A stretch of 19,170 nucleotides of DNA from Hydrogenophaga sp. (GCA_021154985.1 JAJNQE010000087.1:1-19170), one strand, 5' to 3'; positions 7,139 to 15,907 are shown, counted from the first letter of the stretch. The notes: a model not told the origin generated them from the sequence alone. Translations and numbers: made by a program.

Positions 7139-9280
7139 ATGTTGCAAGCCTTCCCGTCGCCGATCCGCCGCCTGCCTCAAAGCGCCACCGCGATCGCCTG
7201 CGGCCTGTACCTGCTCACCTTGAGCGCAGCCCACGCCCAATCCACCGCCCCGACCTTGGGCGAGGTGGTGGTGTCGGCCTCCGGTTTCGAGCAGGACATC
7301 AAAAAGGCGCCCGCCAGCATCACCGTGATCTCGCGCGAAACGCTGGAAACCCAGCGTGCGAACAGCCTGGCCGAAGCCCTCTCCAACGTGGAAGGCGTGG
7401 ACGTGGGCAACGACGTCGGCAAAACCGGTGGCATGAACATCAGCATCCGCGGCATGCCCTCGGACTACACGCTGGTGCTGGTGGACGGTCGCCGGCAAAA
7501 CGCGGCGGGCAGCGTCACGCCGAACGGTTTTGGCGAGACCTCGACCAGTTTCCTGCCGCCCATCAGCGCCATCGAGCGCATCGAAGTCATCCGCGGCCCC
7601 ATGGCCACGCTGTACGGCTCGGACGCCATGGGGGGTGTCATCAACATCATCACGCGCAAGGTCGGCAAGGTCTGGGCCGGCGCGGTGAGCCTGAACGGCA
7701 CGCTGCAGGAAAACCGCGACCGCGGCGACACCGTGGGCGCCAACGTCTACCTGAGCGGTCCGATCAAACAGGACACGCTGGGCCTCACGCTGCGCGGCAG
7801 CACCTTCAAGCGCTCGGCCTCCGAACTGGAGCCCACCGGCAACGCGGGCAACACCACCATCAGCACGCGCGGCCCCAGCCCGGTGAAGGCCGACATCGAG
7901 ACCCTGGGTGCGCGCCTGACCCTCACACCCAACAAGGACCACGAGCTCTACCTCGACCTGGACACCGCGCGGCAGGTGTACGACAACTCGTCGGCCCAGC
8001 TCGGCACCCTGGGTGTGCAGGGTTACGCCGACAAGCAGAAATTCAACCGCGATCAGGCGGTGGTGGCCTACAACGCCACCACCCGGCTGGGCAAGCTGGA
8101 GACCAGTCTCACGCACAACGAAACCGAGACCATCGGTCGCACAATTCCCAACGGCACGCCCAACAAGGTGCCGGGCAGCCCGCGCACGCTGACCGCCTCC
8201 AACACCATCCTGGACGGCAAGCTGATCACCGCCGTGGGCAACAACCACCTGCTCACCGTGGGTGCCCAGCACTGGAAAGCCGAGATGGTCGACGGTGTGG
8301 CGCCCGCGCCCTACACCCACACGCAATGGGCGGTGTTCGGCGAAGACGAATGGCACCTCACCCCCAGCCTGGCCCTGACCCTGGGCGCACGCTACGACAA
8401 CCACAACCGCTTCGGCAGCCAGTTCAGCCCCCGCATCTATTCGGTGTGGGACGCGACCGACAACTGGACCGTCAAGGGCGGCGTGAGCCGTGGCTTCAAG
8501 ACCCCGCGACTGGACCAGTTGGCCGACGGCATCACCGGCTTCACCGGCCAGGGCACGCGCCCCACGATCGGCACGCCCACCCTGAAGCCGGAAACCAGCA
8601 CCTCGTACGAACTCGGCACGATGTTCGATGACAAACAGGGCTTCACGCTCGGCGGAACCGTCTTCTTCAACCAGTTCAAGGACAAGATCGCCACCGGCGC
8701 TGGTCTGCTGAACTGCAGCTTCGCCGCCCAGCCCAACCGCCCGGGTTGTGTGGACTATGGCAACTGGCCGGCGGTGGACACCTACGGCCAGTCGGTCAAC
8801 GTGGACCGCGCCGAGACGCGCGGCTTCGAGTTCTCCACCCGCTTCCCGCTCGCCCGAACCATCCACGCCTCGGCCAACTACACCTTCACCCGCAGCGAAC
8901 AAAAAAGCGGCGCCAGTGCAGGCGAACCCCTGTTCAACACGCCCAAGCACATGCTCAACGCCAAGGTCGACTGGAAGGTGGACGACAAGGTGTCCGCCTG
9001 GGTCAGCGCCGAGTACCGCAGCAAGCGCTGGCGCGACGACTCCTCGGCCGCTGGCGCAGCGGCCCGCGCGGTGCTGGGCGACTACAAGGCCACGACCCAG
9101 ATCCACCTGGGGGGCAGCTACCGCGTGAGCAACGCCCTGACGATCAGCGCCACGGTCTACAACCTGTTTGACACAGATTTCCTGGAGTACGGCCAGTACG
9201 CGCCCAACGCCTACAGCGCCCTCTACAACAACATGCTCGAAGGCCGCCGCCTCTGGGTGACCGCCAACCTCAGCTTCTGA
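7139..9280 (+). CDS. TonB-dependent outer-membrane receptor, CirA/FepA-like (probable ferric siderophore uptake)
   Basis: This is a 713-residue protein. Residues 1-33 are a signal peptide ending AHA, followed by a TonB-box-like EVVVSA (42-47). The plug domain (about 50-185) shows PASITVISRETLE, SLAEALSNVEGV, ISIRGMPSDYTLVLVDGR, IERIEVIRGPMATLYGSDAMGGVINIITRK. The remainder is a beta-barrel rich in alternating aromatic strands and ends in LWVTANLSF, with the terminal Phe typical of outer-membrane barrels. Such receptors import ferric siderophores or haem using energy from TonB-ExbB-ExbD; none of those energiser genes is in the window. The plug style is closest to the CirA/FepA group for catecholate compounds, but the ligand is not determined by sequence. 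A Fur-like box precedes it and a strong terminator follows, so it is a single-gene unit. Confidence 0.93.
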   Translation: MLQAFPSPIRRLPQSATAIACGLYLLTLSAAHAQSTAPTLGEVVVSASGFEQDIKKAPASITVISRETLETQRANSLAEALSNVEGVDVGNDVGKTGGMNISIRGMPSDYTLVLVDGRRQNAAGSVTPNGFGETSTSFLPPISAIERIEVIRGPMATLYGSDAMGGVINIITRKVGKVWAGAVSLNGTLQENRDRGDTVGANVYLSGPIKQDTLGLTLRGSTFKRSASELEPTGNAGNTTISTRGPSPVKADIETLGARLTLTPNKDHELYLDLDTARQVYDNSSAQLGTLGVQGYADKQKFNRDQAVVAYNATTRLGKLETSLTHNETETIGRTIPNGTPNKVPGSPRTLTASNTILDGKLITAVGNNHLLTVGAQHWKAEMVDGVAPAPYTHTQWAVFGEDEWHLTPSLALTLGARYDNHNRFGSQFSPRIYSVWDATDNWTVKGGVSRGFKTPRLDQLADGITGFTGQGTRPTIGTPTLKPETSTSYELGTMFDDKQGFTLGGTVFFNQFKDKIATGAGLLNCSFAAQPNRPGCVDYGNWPAVDTYGQSVNVDRAETRGFEFSTRFPLARTIHASANYTFTRSEQKSGASAGEPLFNTPKHMLNAKVDWKVDDKVSAWVSAEYRSKRWRDDSSAAGAAARAVLGDYKATTQIHLGGSYRVSNALTISATVYNLFDTDFLEYGQYAPNAYSALYNNMLEGRRLWVTANLSF

Positions 9281-9300
9281 CACGCTGTCCCTCGTTGGTC

Positions 9301-9334
9301 AAAGCGCCAGTGCCCCCGGCACTGGCGCTTTTTT
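9301..9334 (+). terminator. Rho-independent terminator after the first TonB receptor gene
   Basis: A perfect 14-bp stem (9301-9314 with 9318-9331) closes a CCC loop and is followed by T residues, starting 20 bases after the stop codon. Confidence 0.92.
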
Positions 9335-9376
9335 GCGTCTGGCGCCAGCGAGATTCAAAAAAATGCAAAAAGTTTG

Positions 9377-9396
9377 AATAAAAATGATTCTTATTT
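9377..9396 (+). promoter_or_regulatory. Fur-box-like operator before the Fiu-like receptor gene
   Basis: AATAAAAATGATTCTTATTT resembles the Fur iron box and is the best of three related sites in the window. It overlaps the spacer between a TTGAAT -35-like hexamer (9374-9379) and a GATAAT -10-like hexamer (9399-9404). Confidence 0.7.
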
Positions 9397-9513
9397 GAGA
9401 TAATCCCGGCACAGCCAGCCAGCACCTTCCGGTCTGCCCCGTTTCCTGCGGGACAGAAACGATTTGAGAGTCCGCCAGCCACGTTCTCATCACTTCCCAG
9501 AAGGACCCTTTTC

Positions 9514-11772
9514 ATGGCCCAGATCCGCCGCCGCCGACACCACCGTTCCGCCCACGTCCTCGCCCTGCTCGCCGCCACCGTGCCCGTGGCCGGCATGGCG
9601 CAGCAAGAAGCCACCCTGCCCACCGTGACCGTCAAGGAGGCCGCCGACGTGCCCTACAAGGTCGACCGCTCGGCCAACACCAAGATCACCGCACCGCTGG
9701 TGGACACGCCCAAGACCATCCAGATCATCCGGAAAGAAACCCTGCAGGAGCAAGGCGCGGTGACGCTCATGGAGGCCTTGCGCAACACGCCCGGCATCAC
9801 CATGCAGATGGGCGAAAACGGCAACACGTCCGCCGGCGACACCTTCCAGCTGCGCGGCTTCTCGCTGCAGCAATCCACCTTTGTGGACGGCATCCGCGAC
9901 CTGGGTCCCGTGACGCGCGACACCTTCAACCTGGAGCAGGTTGAAATCGTCAAAGGCGCTGCAGGCGCCGAAACCGGTCGGGGAGCGGCCACCGGCTACC
10001 TCAACCTCATTTCCAAACAAGCCCATCTGGGCGACGAGAGCAGCGCGTCGGCCACGCTGGGCACTGCCAGCCGCAAGCGAGCCACGCTGGACCTGAACCG
10101 CCAGCTCAGCGAGACCTCGGCCTTCCGCCTCAACGCCATGGCGCAAGACAGCGGCGTGGACGGCCGCGACGTGGTGGAGAACACCGGCGGCGGGCTGGGC
10201 CTGTCGTATGTGAACGGCCTGGGCACGCCCACGCGCCTGCACCTCTACAGCCAGCACATCCGCCAGAACAACACGCCCGATGGCGGCATTCCCTCCATCG
10301 GCTATGAAGGCTACTTCCGCCAGCCCGCAGCGGCCACAGCCAACGCAGCAGAAGTCACGCAAGCCCAGGCCAATGCCATGAACGCGGGCGCCAAGGTGAA
10401 CCGCTCCAACTACTACGGCAGCCCGGACGACCGCGAAAAGGTCGATGCCGACATGTTCACCGCCAAGATCGAACATGACCTGGGCCAGGGCACGGTGGTG
10501 CGCAACATCACCCGTGTGGGCAAGACCCACATGGACCGCACCTTGACCGGCACCGGCAACGTGGTCGCCGTGACCGCGACCGATCCGTCCAGCTGGACGG
10601 TGAGCCGTTCGCGCCAGAACGTGGACCAGGAAAACACCATCTTCGCCAACCAGACCAGCATGAACACCTCGTTCAGCGCGGGCGGCATGCAGCATTCGCT
10701 GGCGGCGGGTGTGGAGCTGATGCACGAGAAGCAGGTGAGCTACGGCCACACCGCCACGGGCACGACCGATCCGGCCAACCTCTACAACCCGAATCCATCC
10801 GATGCCATGGCCACCTTCGGCCCGCGCAACGGCGCCGAAACCGGCGGCACAACCAACACCATCGGCCTCTACGTCTTCGACACCGCCAAGCTCAACGACC
10901 AGTGGTCGCTCAACGGCGGGCTGCGCCTGGACCGCTACAAGCTCAAGACCGACAACGTCACCGTGGCCGGCGTGCGCACCAACCTGGAGGACTCGCGCAG
11001 CCTGGTGAGCTGGAGCGTGGGCAGCGTGTACAAACCCGCCGAAAACGGCAGCGTGTACGCGTCTTACGCCACCTCGGCCACACCCCCCGGCGGCAACAAC
11101 TTCCAGCTCAGCGCCACGGCCAACAACCAGGCCAACGCAGCGCTGGACCCGCAGGAAACCAAAACCATCGAACTCGGTACCAAGTGGGAGCTGCTGAACA
11201 AACGCCTGAACGTGGCGGCGGCGATCTTCCGCTCCGACAACGACAAGCAGACCACCTATGACGCGATCAGCAACACCACGCAGCAGTTCGGCAAGACGCG
11301 GGTGCAGGGCATCGAGCTCTCGGCCGTGGGCCAGATCACCAACTTCTGGCAGATCACGGCAGGCCTGGCCAAGACCAGCACCAAGCAGCTGGATCAGCGC
11401 AGCCTCAACACCACCACCGGTGTTGTGACCGCCACCGACGGCGTGCGCTGGTCACCCGACCTCACCGCCACCGTGTGGACCTCGTACCAGCTGGACAAAC
11501 TCACGCTGGGCGTGGGTGCGCGCTACACGTCGGAGCAAAAGCGTGTGGTGACGGCAGGCACCAACCTCGCCACACAAAACGTGCCGAACATCCCGTCCTT
11601 CTGGGTGGCCGACATGATGGCGGCCTACCAGATCAACGACAACGTGACCGTGCGCCTGAACGTGTACAACCTGTTCGACAAGGAATACCTCTCGGTGCTG
11701 AACAACGGCGGCTCCCGCATCTCGCTGGGCGCACCGCGCTCGGCGGCGGTCACCGCCGACTTCAAGTTCTGA
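9514..11772 (+). CDS. fiu: TonB-dependent catecholate siderophore receptor, Fiu-like
   Basis: This is a 752-residue outer-membrane receptor. The signal peptide has a very basic start (MAQIRRRRHHR), then a hydrophobic stretch ending GMA at residue 29, with a TonB-box-like LPTVTV after it. The plug carries DTPKTIQIIRKETLQEQG, TLMEALRNTPGITM, NTSAGDTFQLRGFS, FVDGIRDLGPVTRDTFNLEQVEIVKG and TGRGAATGYLNLISKQ, the pattern of Fiu and related receptors for monomeric catecholates such as dihydroxybenzoylserine. The barrel ends in VTADFKF with a terminal Phe. AAGGA lies eight bases before the ATG. A Fur-like promoter precedes it and a terminator follows. The receptor call is firm; the Fiu subtype rests on recalled plug motifs. 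Confidence 0.9.
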   Translation: MAQIRRRRHHRSAHVLALLAATVPVAGMAQQEATLPTVTVKEAADVPYKVDRSANTKITAPLVDTPKTIQIIRKETLQEQGAVTLMEALRNTPGITMQMGENGNTSAGDTFQLRGFSLQQSTFVDGIRDLGPVTRDTFNLEQVEIVKGAAGAETGRGAATGYLNLISKQAHLGDESSASATLGTASRKRATLDLNRQLSETSAFRLNAMAQDSGVDGRDVVENTGGGLGLSYVNGLGTPTRLHLYSQHIRQNNTPDGGIPSIGYEGYFRQPAAATANAAEVTQAQANAMNAGAKVNRSNYYGSPDDREKVDADMFTAKIEHDLGQGTVVRNITRVGKTHMDRTLTGTGNVVAVTATDPSSWTVSRSRQNVDQENTIFANQTSMNTSFSAGGMQHSLAAGVELMHEKQVSYGHTATGTTDPANLYNPNPSDAMATFGPRNGAETGGTTNTIGLYVFDTAKLNDQWSLNGGLRLDRYKLKTDNVTVAGVRTNLEDSRSLVSWSVGSVYKPAENGSVYASYATSATPPGGNNFQLSATANNQANAALDPQETKTIELGTKWELLNKRLNVAAAIFRSDNDKQTTYDAISNTTQQFGKTRVQGIELSAVGQITNFWQITAGLAKTSTKQLDQRSLNTTTGVVTATDGVRWSPDLTATVWTSYQLDKLTLGVGARYTSEQKRVVTAGTNLATQNVPNIPSFWVADMMAAYQINDNVTVRLNVYNLFDKEYLSVLNNGGSRISLGAPRSAAVTADFKF

Positions 11773-11799
11773 TGCAGTCCATCGATTCGGAGCGCTCTG

Positions 11800-11828
11800 A
11801 AAAGGCCCACCGCCCGGTGGGCCTTTTG
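11800..11828. terminator. Bidirectional rho-independent terminator between the Fiu-like gene and the reductase operon
   Basis: A perfect 12-bp stem (11800-11811 with 11816-11827) has a GCCC loop, with A/T runs forming the stem base on both strands. It sits between convergent transcription units and probably ends both. The rest of the 162-base gap (11773-11934) shows nothing else. Confidence 0.85.
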
Positions 11829-11934
11829 CTTCATCCCCTGTGAAGACGGCGGAAGACTGGAACACGCCCGCGCAGCACGCCGGCATCAACCCCTCCGGGT
11901 GTCGACGCGTGCACCGCGCCGGTGGCTGACGATC

Positions 11935-13347
11935 TCAGTACACGTCGCGCCGGTAGCGGCCTTCGGCCGCGAGCTGCTGCAGCGCTTCTTGACCCAGGAT
12001 GTTCTGCAGCGTGTCGTTGACGTCGCCCGCCATGCCGTCCAGGCTGCCGCACACGTAGATGGCGGCACCCTGCTCCACCCAGTCAAGCACCTGCGCAGCC
12101 GCCTCGGCCAGCGCGTGCTGCACATAGCGCCGCTGCGCCTGGTCGCGTGAAAACACCCAGTCGACGCGGCTGATCCAGCCTTGTGCGGCCCAGGCATCGA
12201 TCTCGCTGCGGTGGTGTGCATCGCAGCGCGCATGGCGTTCACCCAACAACAGCCACATGGGCGCCACCGAGGCTGGGCGGGGCACGCGTGCCGCATCAGC
12301 CAGGTGGCCGGCGGCGGCGAGTCGGCCTCGCAGGTGCCCGCGCAAGCCCGCGAGCCCGGTGCCGTTGCCGATCAGGATCAATGGCCGGGCCGCGTTGTCG
12401 CCAATGCGAAAACCGCTGTGGGCGCGCAGGCGAAGCATCACCGTGGCGCCGGGTTCAGCGCCTTGCGTGAGCCAGCCCGAGGCCAGGCCCGGGCTGCCGT
12501 CGGCGCGCACGCAGCGGCGCACCAGCAGGTGCACGGCGCCGTCCTGCGGCACCGAGGCCACGGAGTAGTCGCGCGGCTCGCCGGGCGCGGTGGGCACCTC
12601 GATCTGCACGAGGTCGCCAGCCTGCCAGTCGGGCAAGGGCGTGCCGCTGCCGGGCACCAGCGCGAGGTGGTGCACGGGTTCGCCTTCGCTGCCCGGGTTG
12701 AGGTGCGCGCGGGCCTGCAGACGCCAGGGCTGCAAGGCCGGGGCCTCCCAGTCCGGCAGGTCGTTGGTGCCGGCCAGGTGGGTCAGGTGCTGGCGCCAGC
12801 GCTGCAGGGCCTCGGGGTCGCTCTTGTCCACGTCGATGCGCTCAAACAGCGGCTGCGCGCCGCGGGCCGCGAGCCACTGGTCGAGCCTGCGGCCGAAGCC
12901 GCAGAAGTGGGCATAACCCTGGTCACCCAAGGCCAGCAGGCCCACATGCAGGTGCGACAGGCTCACCGCCGTGCTGCCCATGACCTCGCGTGCAAAGCGT
13001 TCCGCGCTGTCGGGCGCATCGCCTTCGCCGTAGGTGCTGGCAATGCACAGCAGGCGGTCGGCCTGTTGCAGGTCGGCCAGACCGATCTGCCCCAGCGGCG
13101 CCAGCCGCACCGGCACACCGCCGGCGTGCAGTGCCTGCGCGGTCTGCAGCGCGAGCGCTTCGGCCTGGCCGGTCTGGCTGGCGTGCGCCACCCACCACAC
13201 CGGCGCGCCCGGCGTGGCCGGCAGCAGCGCTTGCACCCGGCGCTGTGCTTCGCGCTGCCGCTGGTGATGCCGCCAGGCGATGGCACCGCACATTGCGCCG
13301 TAAGCCAGCAACGTGACCAGCGCTTGCAACATTTTTTCTTGTGTCAT
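11935..13347 (-). CDS. Membrane-anchored flavodoxin/FAD/NADPH reductase (CysJ-like diflavin reductase)
   Basis: This is a 470-residue diflavin reductase. Residues about 8-25 form an N-terminal membrane helix followed by a basic stretch (RHHQRQREAQRR), so the catalytic part should face the cytosol. A flavodoxin domain (about 50-195) shows ASQTGQAE and STYGEGDAPDSA for FMN. The FAD part has RDYSVAS (259-265). The NADPH-binding part has LIGNGTGLAGLRG (325-337), VFSRDQ...RYVQ and IYVCGSLDGMAGDV (430-443). It ends RRDVY with a C-terminal aromatic residue, as in the CysJ/P450-reductase family. CysJ itself lacks such an anchor. It is the last gene of the five-gene operon and its ATG shares one base with the apbE stop. 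It probably feeds electrons from NADPH to the PepSY membrane protein; a sulfite-reductase role is unlikely without cysI. Confidence 0.87.
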   Translation of the reverse strand: MTQEKMLQALVTLLAYGAMCGAIAWRHHQRQREAQRRVQALLPATPGAPVWWVAHASQTGQAEALALQTAQALHAGGVPVRLAPLGQIGLADLQQADRLLCIASTYGEGDAPDSAERFAREVMGSTAVSLSHLHVGLLALGDQGYAHFCGFGRRLDQWLAARGAQPLFERIDVDKSDPEALQRWRQHLTHLAGTNDLPDWEAPALQPWRLQARAHLNPGSEGEPVHHLALVPGSGTPLPDWQAGDLVQIEVPTAPGEPRDYSVASVPQDGAVHLLVRRCVRADGSPGLASGWLTQGAEPGATVMLRLRAHSGFRIGDNAARPLILIGNGTGLAGLRGHLRGRLAAAGHLADAARVPRPASVAPMWLLLGERHARCDAHHRSEIDAWAAQGWISRVDWVFSRDQAQRRYVQHALAEAAAQVLDWVEQGAAIYVCGSLDGMAGDVNDTLQNILGQEALQQLAAEGRYRRDVY

Positions 13348-14375
13348 CAAGCGAGCTCCACCATCGCAGGCGTCGGGGTTTCGGTGAGGCGGCCGTCGGC
13401 CTCGCGTTGCACAAACAGCGCCGCAATGCGGTGTGCACGGGCCAGCGCCACGCCCTCGGCCAGGCCCAACACCGTGAGCGCGGTCGACCACGCATCGGCC
13501 CACACGCAGTCCGCATGCAACACGCTCACCGAAGCCAGGCCATGGGCCACGGGCCAGCCGGTGCGCGGGTCGATGGTGTGCGCACGGCGTTCCCCCCCGT
13601 GGGTGTAGACACGGCGGTAGTCGCCGGAGGTGGCCACGCTCAGGCCGTGCAGGGCCACACGGGTGGTGGGCAGCGGTGCTTGATGCGGGTCGGTGGGCGG
13701 CTGTTCGAGATCCACCCACCAGGGCAGCCCGTCCATGCGCATGCCCGCGCCCCGCAACTCACCGCCCACTTCCACCAGGTGGTGCGGCAGCCCCATGGCG
13801 ACGAGGCGGCGCGACACCCGGTCCACTGCATAGCCCTTGGCAATCGCGGAAAAATCGAGCAGCACATCGCCGGGTTGCCAGAGCTGTTGGCGCTCGCGGT
13901 CCCAGCGCAGGCTGCGCCAGTCGCTGCGGCACAGTGCGGCGCGCGCGGCATCGGCAGACGGCGGCACAAAGCCGGGGTCGGTGTAGCGCGGATCGGGGCC
14001 AAAGCCCCAGGCGTTCACCAGCGCGCCCGCCGCCGGGTTGAAGGCGCCGGCCGACACCTCGGCCAGCCAGAGCGCGGCCTGCAGCACCTCGGCCATGGCG
14101 TGGGGCACGGTGTGCCACGTGTCGGGCGGCGCGCGGTTGAAGCGGTCCAGGTCCGAGCCCGGCAGCCAGGTGCTCATCTGCTGAACCACGAGGTCCAGCT
14201 CGGCCTGCACCGCCGCCCGCACAGGCCCGTCTGCGGCCTCGGTGGCGGCATGGGTGGTGGCCACCCAGCGCAGCTGCCAGGTCGTGCCCATGGTCTGGCC
14301 ATCGAGCTGGTGCAGTTGCGCACCCAGCGCTGGCGCAGCGCTGTCCAGCTGCAAGGGCACGAGCACGCGGTTCAT
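13347..14375 (-). CDS. apbE: ApbE-type FAD:protein FMN transferase
   Basis: This is a 342-residue enzyme that moves FMN from FAD onto a threonine of a target protein, with magnesium. Family motifs are present in order: MGTTWQL (29-35), FNPAAGALVNAWGFGP (112-127), DFSAIAKGYAVDR (174-186), VEVGGELRG (201-209), ATSGDYRR (248-255), HTIDPRTGWP (266-275) and DAWSTAL (294-300) near the metal site. The start at 14375 is chosen because it is the first ATG before MGTTW; no good ribosome site is visible and the frame stays open upstream, so the start is uncertain. No signal peptide or lipobox is visible from this start, unusual because many ApbE proteins are exported lipoproteins. The candidate substrate is the DUF2271 protein in the same operon. 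Translation of the reductase gene is coupled through TGATG. Confidence 0.9.
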   Translation of the reverse strand: MNRVLVPLQLDSAAPALGAQLHQLDGQTMGTTWQLRWVATTHAATEAADGPVRAAVQAELDLVVQQMSTWLPGSDLDRFNRAPPDTWHTVPHAMAEVLQAALWLAEVSAGAFNPAAGALVNAWGFGPDPRYTDPGFVPPSADAARAALCRSDWRSLRWDRERQQLWQPGDVLLDFSAIAKGYAVDRVSRRLVAMGLPHHLVEVGGELRGAGMRMDGLPWWVDLEQPPTDPHQAPLPTTRVALHGLSVATSGDYRRVYTHGGERRAHTIDPRTGWPVAHGLASVSVLHADCVWADAWSTALTVLGLAEGVALARAHRIAALFVQREADGRLTETPTPAMVELA

Positions 14376-14452
14376 GGGCACAAGGGATCGTTGAAAAAAA
14401 TCAACCCCAGCCACCCACGTGGTCTGGGGCAGGCCGGCGGGGGCCGGGAGGG

Positions 14453-15355
14453 TCAGCGTGGCAAGACTTCCAGCGTGAGGCTGTAGCCCGAGCGGCGCAC
14501 CGGCTCGGCCAGCGTGCCCGCCGGGCCCGTGGGCTCGGGTGGCGTGGCAGCCGCCATGGCACCGGCTGCGGGGCCGCCCGCACCAGGGCCGCCCATGCCG
14601 GCGGCACGCGCCGGCGCGATGTTGACCCAGTACATGCCGGCAGCCGGCCACTTGACCTGGATCTCGCCGTTCTTGTCGGTGGTCAGGCGCATCTCGCCGA
14701 GTTCGCTGCGGTAGCGCAAGCCACCCAGGATCACCGTGGCCGCGTAGCCGGCAGCGGGTTTGCCGTTGTCGAGAAAGCGCAGCGTGGCGGTGTCGCCTTC
14801 CACCAGGTCGTTGGGGTGCGTCACCGGCACCAGCTCGATGCCGCGCCCGGTGGGCTTGAGCGCATCGGTGGTCGGCTTGCCCGAAGTCACGAAGGTCTCC
14901 ACCCGGTTTTGCGACTGGCTCACGCGCAGGTCTTCGGCGTTGGCGGGGATCTCCTTGGCCAGCGACTCGGCGGTGCCGCGCAGGCGTTTGGTTTCGGTGC
15001 CGACCTTGAAGCTGGCAATCAGCGTGTCGTTCACCAGCGCAATGCGGTAGGTGCCGGTCTGAGAGAGCTTCACATCGAACACGCTGCGGTAGCGGCCCTT
15101 GGCCTGGTTCTCGGCCTGCACGGGCTGGCCGTCGGGGCCGATCACGAGCAGGTTGTCCAGCCCCGCCGCGTTGTGCTCGTAATAAAAAATGTCGTTGGAG
15201 ATGGCGGCGTCCACCGACACCCAGGGCTGCTGGCCCGAGTAGACCGTGCCCGAGGGCAACAGCCAGGCACGGTGCGCGTGCACGGCGGCCGGCAAGGCCA
15301 GCACGGCCGCAGCGGCCAAGGTGAGGACACGGGCGCGAACGGATGGGGTTGTCAT
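14453..15355 (-). CDS. DUF4198 family periplasmic protein
   Basis: This is a 300-residue protein with a clear Sec signal peptide (MTTPSVRARVLTLAAAAVLALPAAVHA). Cleavage after AVHA would leave HRAWLLPS at the mature N-terminus. The following VDAAISNDIFYYEH and later EGDTATLRFLDNGKPAAGYAATV and GEIQVKWPAAGMYWVNI fit the DUF4198 family, which is beta-rich and related to periplasmic proteins of metal-uptake loci. A Gly/Ala/Pro-rich low-complexity insert sits near the C-terminus before YSLTLEVLP. The start at 15355 is preceded by GGAG; longer frames upstream lack a signal. It lies 17 bases after the DUF2271 stop. Its biochemical role is not known to me; a metal- or siderophore-binding role is inferred from context. 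Confidence 0.82.
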   Translation of the reverse strand: MTTPSVRARVLTLAAAAVLALPAAVHAHRAWLLPSGTVYSGQQPWVSVDAAISNDIFYYEHNAAGLDNLLVIGPDGQPVQAENQAKGRYRSVFDVKLSQTGTYRIALVNDTLIASFKVGTETKRLRGTAESLAKEIPANAEDLRVSQSQNRVETFVTSGKPTTDALKPTGRGIELVPVTHPNDLVEGDTATLRFLDNGKPAAGYAATVILGGLRYRSELGEMRLTTDKNGEIQVKWPAAGMYWVNIAPARAAGMGGPGAGGPAAGAMAAATPPEPTGPAGTLAEPVRRSGYSLTLEVLPR

Positions 15356-15372
15356 GGAGGGCTCCGGTTGGG

Positions 15373-15885
15373 TCAGGGTTTGACGGTGACGCTGATCGCG
15401 CCGAGTTCGTGTTCGCCACGCGCTTGCGTGGTGGTGGAGGCTTTGGGTGGCCACACAAAAGGCACTTTCACCTGCTCGCGTCCGCCCACCTCGCGGGCGG
15501 CTTCAAGCACCAGGCTGTATTCACCGGGGGCCAGCTTGCCCAGCGCGGTGGCGTCGGTGAACTGGACCGACTGCTCGCCGGGCGCGCGCGTGGCGCCGCT
15601 GATACCGTCCACCGGCATCGTGAGTTCGCGCCCGCTCTTGCGCCACCAGGCTCGCATGTCCTTGAGCCACTTGGTGCCCTCGTTGTTGCGCATCTTGATG
15701 TCGTACCAGACGGCGAGGTTGCCGGCGAAGGACTGGTCGGCTTTCTCGATCCAGATCGCCACGTAAGGGCGGTGGTACTCGGCCACGGCGAGGCGAGGAA
15801 TTTCGACCTTGAGCGCCATGTCGGCGGCCAGTGCGGGGACGGTGAAACCCGCCGCCGTGAGGGCGCAGGCGTATCGGATCAACAT
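15373..15885 (-). CDS. DUF2271 periplasmic protein, probable flavinylated electron carrier
   Basis: This is a 170-residue protein. Residues 1-21 are a signal peptide (MLIRYACALTAAGFTVPALAA). The body has the DUF2271 pattern: VEIPRLAVAEYHRPYVAIWIEKAD, NLAVWYDIK, WLKDMRAWWRKSG and PGEYSLVLEAAREVGGRE. Residues D93-G94-I95-S96-G97-A98-T99 match the D-x-x-[ST]-G-A-[TS] pattern to which ApbE enzymes attach FMN in FMN-bind domains, making T99 the candidate attachment site. apbE lies two genes downstream in the same operon. It starts 22 bases after the PepSY stop with AGGAG upstream. I infer that it carries electrons in the periplasm between the PepSY membrane protein and an acceptor; covalent FMN is not proven by sequence. 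Confidence 0.85.
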   Translation of the reverse strand: MLIRYACALTAAGFTVPALAADMALKVEIPRLAVAEYHRPYVAIWIEKADQSFAGNLAVWYDIKMRNNEGTKWLKDMRAWWRKSGRELTMPVDGISGATRAPGEQSVQFTDATALGKLAPGEYSLVLEAAREVGGREQVKVPFVWPPKASTTTQARGEHELGAISVTVKP

Positions 15886-15907
15886 GGGGTGGTGGCTCCT
15901 GGGTGGG

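Noticed and set aside
7118..9283. 721-codon open frame on the - strand opposite the first TonB receptor gene
   Set aside because: It mirrors a gene with firm family motifs, has a low-complexity Val/Gly/His-rich translation with no recognisable domain, and is expected from GC-rich codon use.
11935..13347. Sulfite reductase flavoprotein CysJ
   Set aside because: It lacks a cysI neighbour, has an extra membrane anchor and sits in an ApbE/PepSY operon under a Fur-like box, so assimilation of sulfite is unlikely.
13348..13719. N-terminal extension of the reductase to 594 residues
   Set aside because: The added part is antisense-free but out-of-frame apbE sequence with no domain; the ATG at 13347 gives a clean membrane helix and coupled start.
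13347..15458. 703-codon frame as one fused protein including ApbE
   Set aside because: Its first 361 codons are the wrong frame of the DUF4198 gene. The ApbE motifs begin only after the ATG at 14375.
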